Source: Microcoleus sp. EPA2 (lineage in GTDB: Bacteria > Cyanobacteriota > Cyanobacteriia > Cyanobacteriales > Microcoleaceae). Taken from it: a stretch of 64,000 bases of DNA. Location: positions 1-64,000 of the forward strand of contig JAHRFD010000014.1 in NCBI GenBank assembly GCA_020882975.1, in the 5' to 3' direction. Positions within the stretch are counted from its first letter, which is position 1. Each line of letters starts with the position of its first letter. The notes under the pieces are model-generated. The model searched no databases and was not told where the DNA came from. It worked only from the letters and a program-made list of their open reading frames with translations. Of the stretch, positions 62,737-64,000 are shown one piece after another. The position numbers were made by a program, and so were the translations under genes.

Positions 62737-63307
62737 AATTATCCTGGGGAAGAAGGAAGAGGGTAGAAGGAATGGTGATAGCAATCTGATTTCATTGGCG
62801 ATCGAGATTTTTTGGTTTCAGGAACCGCTCAGACACTGATGCGGGCTCAAATCGATCGACAGGTTGATAAATCCTGTAATCCTTGCTATTTTTCAAATCC
62901 AAACTTGTTGATTATAGCTCATAACACCCTAGCAATTTCTCATACTAAAGGCTGAGTCGTTCACGATGGTTTATGAAGACAAAACTTATAAATTATTAAC
63001 AAAAAACTTGGCTAATCTGCGATATATCCTATCCTGAAATCAAGTCCTAATCTGTTTGCTGGTAACTTTTCCTTCGGCATCAATATTCTCAATAATCGAA
63101 ATGCCTACTGCTAGTTATAGCTATTTTCTCCCCGTTTCCCTCCGTCTCTCTCCATCTGAAATTACTAGAACTCGGCAGTGGGAAGCATCAGGTGTGGCAT
63201 TCCCTACCTACTGGACGGTTGGCACGACAATACACTATCTTGACATCCTCCGCAAACATTTGTTACATTTATTTACATAAAGCAACAAAACTTAAGGAAA
63301 AGCCGCC
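62737..63307. other. 571-bp intergenic region
   Basis: Divergent spacer between the treS fusion and psb35. An open frame at 63056-63280 lacks features of a real gene. AT-rich sequence and one GCGATCG-type site are seen. No strong hairpin. The psb35 leader has TAAGGAAAAG before its ATG. Confidence 0.5.
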
Positions 63308-63538
63308 ATGACTATCGTAATCGCCCTTTTAATCGTCGGTTGGGTAGCAGCCTCAGTAATTGGCACTCAAGCATACTTCCTGGGCGAACAGTCCAAGCCC
63401 ATCCACGATCGCAATTGGAACTCAGAATCTTTTGAAAAATTGGCTGTAGCCGTCACCGGAACAGAGATTGATTACAGCCTTCGCGTTCCCGCCTACAGCC
63501 TGGATGCCTATGGTAGCAGCACCATGTCCAATTCCTAA
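63308..63538 (+). CDS. psb35: photosystem II assembly protein Psb35
   Basis: A 76-residue protein with one N-terminal membrane helix (residues 3-23, IVIALLIVGWVAASVIGTQAY, key part LLIVGWVAASVIGTQAYF) and a soluble tail. GEQSKPIHDRNWNSESF (about 27-43) is the conserved stretch of the Psb35 family, thylakoid proteins found in PSII assembly complexes with CP47/high-light proteins. TAAGGAAAAG gives a good ribosome binding site. A repeat block and a hairpin separate it from the convergent clpB gene. Confidence 0.8.
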   Translation: MTIVIALLIVGWVAASVIGTQAYFLGEQSKPIHDRNWNSESFEKLAVAVTGTEIDYSLRVPAYSLDAYGSSTMSNS

Positions 63539-63552
63539 TTTGAACCATTTTC

Positions 63553-63660
63553 AATAATAGGTAATAGGTAATAGGTAATAGGTAATTGGTAATTGGTAAT
63601 TGGTAATACCCTATACCCTATTCCCATCCCCCCTAGGGGGGGTTCCCATTACCTAATACC
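63553..63660. repeat. AATAGGT/AATTGGT tandem repeat plus GGGG palindrome
   Basis: Eight or so AATAGGT or AATTGGT heptamers, then CCCCCCTAGGGGGGG (a palindrome) and ATTACCTAATACC, which is complementary to the heptamers. Heptamer repeat of the same general type as the others in this window. Confidence 0.7.
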
Positions 63661-63715
63661 CACCTAACTGAGAAAGGCTAGAGAAACCGGGTTTGTAAGT
63701 CGTGAAATCATTTGG

Positions 63716-63739
63716 GGAACAGGCTTTTTTGCCTGTTCC
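63716..63739. terminator. hairpin with T6 loop between psb35 and clpB
   Basis: GGAACAGGC pairs with GCCTGTTCC (9 bp) around TTTTTT. It lies between convergent psb35 and clpB, just after a GAAACCGGGTTT copy near 63683. It is a terminator-like dispersed repeat. Confidence 0.55.
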
Positions 63740-63747
63740 TAACCAAG

Positions 63748-64000
63748 CTACAAACTGTTACCAACTAAGGCGGGACGAGACTCTATTTTGCGAAATTGCA
63801 AACTATTATTTTCACAATCGATCGCAATTGTATCACCCTCCACAAACGCATTTTCCAGAATCTTATTAGCCAGCGGGTTTTCCAACTCCCGCTGAATAGC
63901 CCGTTTTAAAGGACGAGCACCATAAACTGGGTCGTAACCAACATCTGTGATATGGTTTTTGGCAGCATCCGACAGTTCCAAGGTAATCTTTTGTTCCGCC
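63748..64000 (-). CDS. clpB: ClpB chaperone, C-terminal end (partial)
   Basis: The last 83 codons of a minus-strand gene that continues past the right edge; there is no start in the window. The reading KITLELSDAAKNHITDVGYDPVYGARPLKRAIQREL, of which DPVYGARPLKRAIQ is the diagnostic part, matches the ClpB D2 small domain (sensor 2 GARPLKR). ClpB is the hexameric AAA+ disaggregase working with DnaK. It ends normally with a short variable tail. Confidence 0.92.
   Translation of the reverse strand, partial: AEQKITLELSDAAKNHITDVGYDPVYGARPLKRAIQRELENPLANKILENAFVEGDTIAIDCENNSLQFRKIESRPALVGNSL

Noticed and set aside
63056-63280. 74-codon open frame between treS and psb35
   Set aside because: No ribosome binding site, no recognisable family and unusual composition. 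It lies in the divergent regulatory region.

Overview
The window looks like chromosomal DNA of a filamentous, non-heterocystous cyanobacterium, probably Oscillatoriales (Microcoleus/Oscillatoria-like). Evidence: very frequent HIP1 octamers (GCGATCGC), a cyanobacterial Delta-12 desaturase (desA), beta-carotene hydroxylase (crtR), a Psb35-like photosystem II assembly protein, a type 2 isopentenyl-diphosphate isomerase, a TreS-maltokinase fusion, and intergenic regions filled with heptamer-type short tandem repeats and GC-rich palindromes. The genus is an inference from repeat style; no rRNA is present.

Layout. 0-3.5 kb: accessory DNA with two tandem ribbon-helix-helix proteins, a truncated DUF262 gene beside an intact HEPN nuclease-like gene, and a secreted protein. 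3.5-10.4 kb: housekeeping and membrane genes (YihY/BrkB, Tat-exported aldo/keto reductase, Uma2, thrC, desA). 10.6-14.5 kb: an unusual three-gene cluster made of a PD-(D/E)xK nuclease-like domain fused to a ParA ATPase and two ParB-like coiled-coil proteins. 14.6-20.6 kb: AMP-binding ligase, MASE1 histidine kinase, divergent Ser/Thr kinase. 20.7-21.9 kb: a single-polypeptide DarT-DarG fusion. 22.2-36.9 kb: metabolism and stress (pentapeptide protein, pgk, universal stress protein, ylqF, MOSC protein, exported beta-carbonic anhydrase, glycosyltransferase, sppA, fni, the frmA-frmB formaldehyde detoxification pair, ilvE). 37.1-39.0 kb: AAA ATPase plus TOPRIM-like protein, a likely defence pair. 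39-48.6 kb: EamA transporter, second SppA, aroH, crtR, pyk, tRNA-Thr(CGT), a potassium channel with RCK domain, a diiron-type protein, a methyltransferase. 49-57.6 kb: repeat-rich secreted proteins, M28 peptidase with an internal minisatellite, 5-oxoprolinase with an in-frame repeat insertion, a DUF6232/HEAT pair. 58-64 kb: sigma-like protein, 2Fe-2S ferredoxin, TreS-maltokinase, psb35, and the 3' end of clpB running off the right edge.

Two themes stand out. First, several conflict/defence-like modules lie among housekeeping genes: HEPN, nuclease-ParA/ParB, DarTG fusion, AAA/TOPRIM, and the RHH pair. Second, small dispersed palindromic repeats have entered genes as well as spacers. They account for in-frame additions in a ParB-like protein, an M28 peptidase and a 5-oxoprolinase. 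They also form terminator-like hairpins between convergent genes, and some have MITE-like terminal inverted repeats. The most promising candidate for an undescribed system is the nuclease-ParA/ParB/ParB cluster at 10.6-14.5 kb, followed by the fused DarTG.
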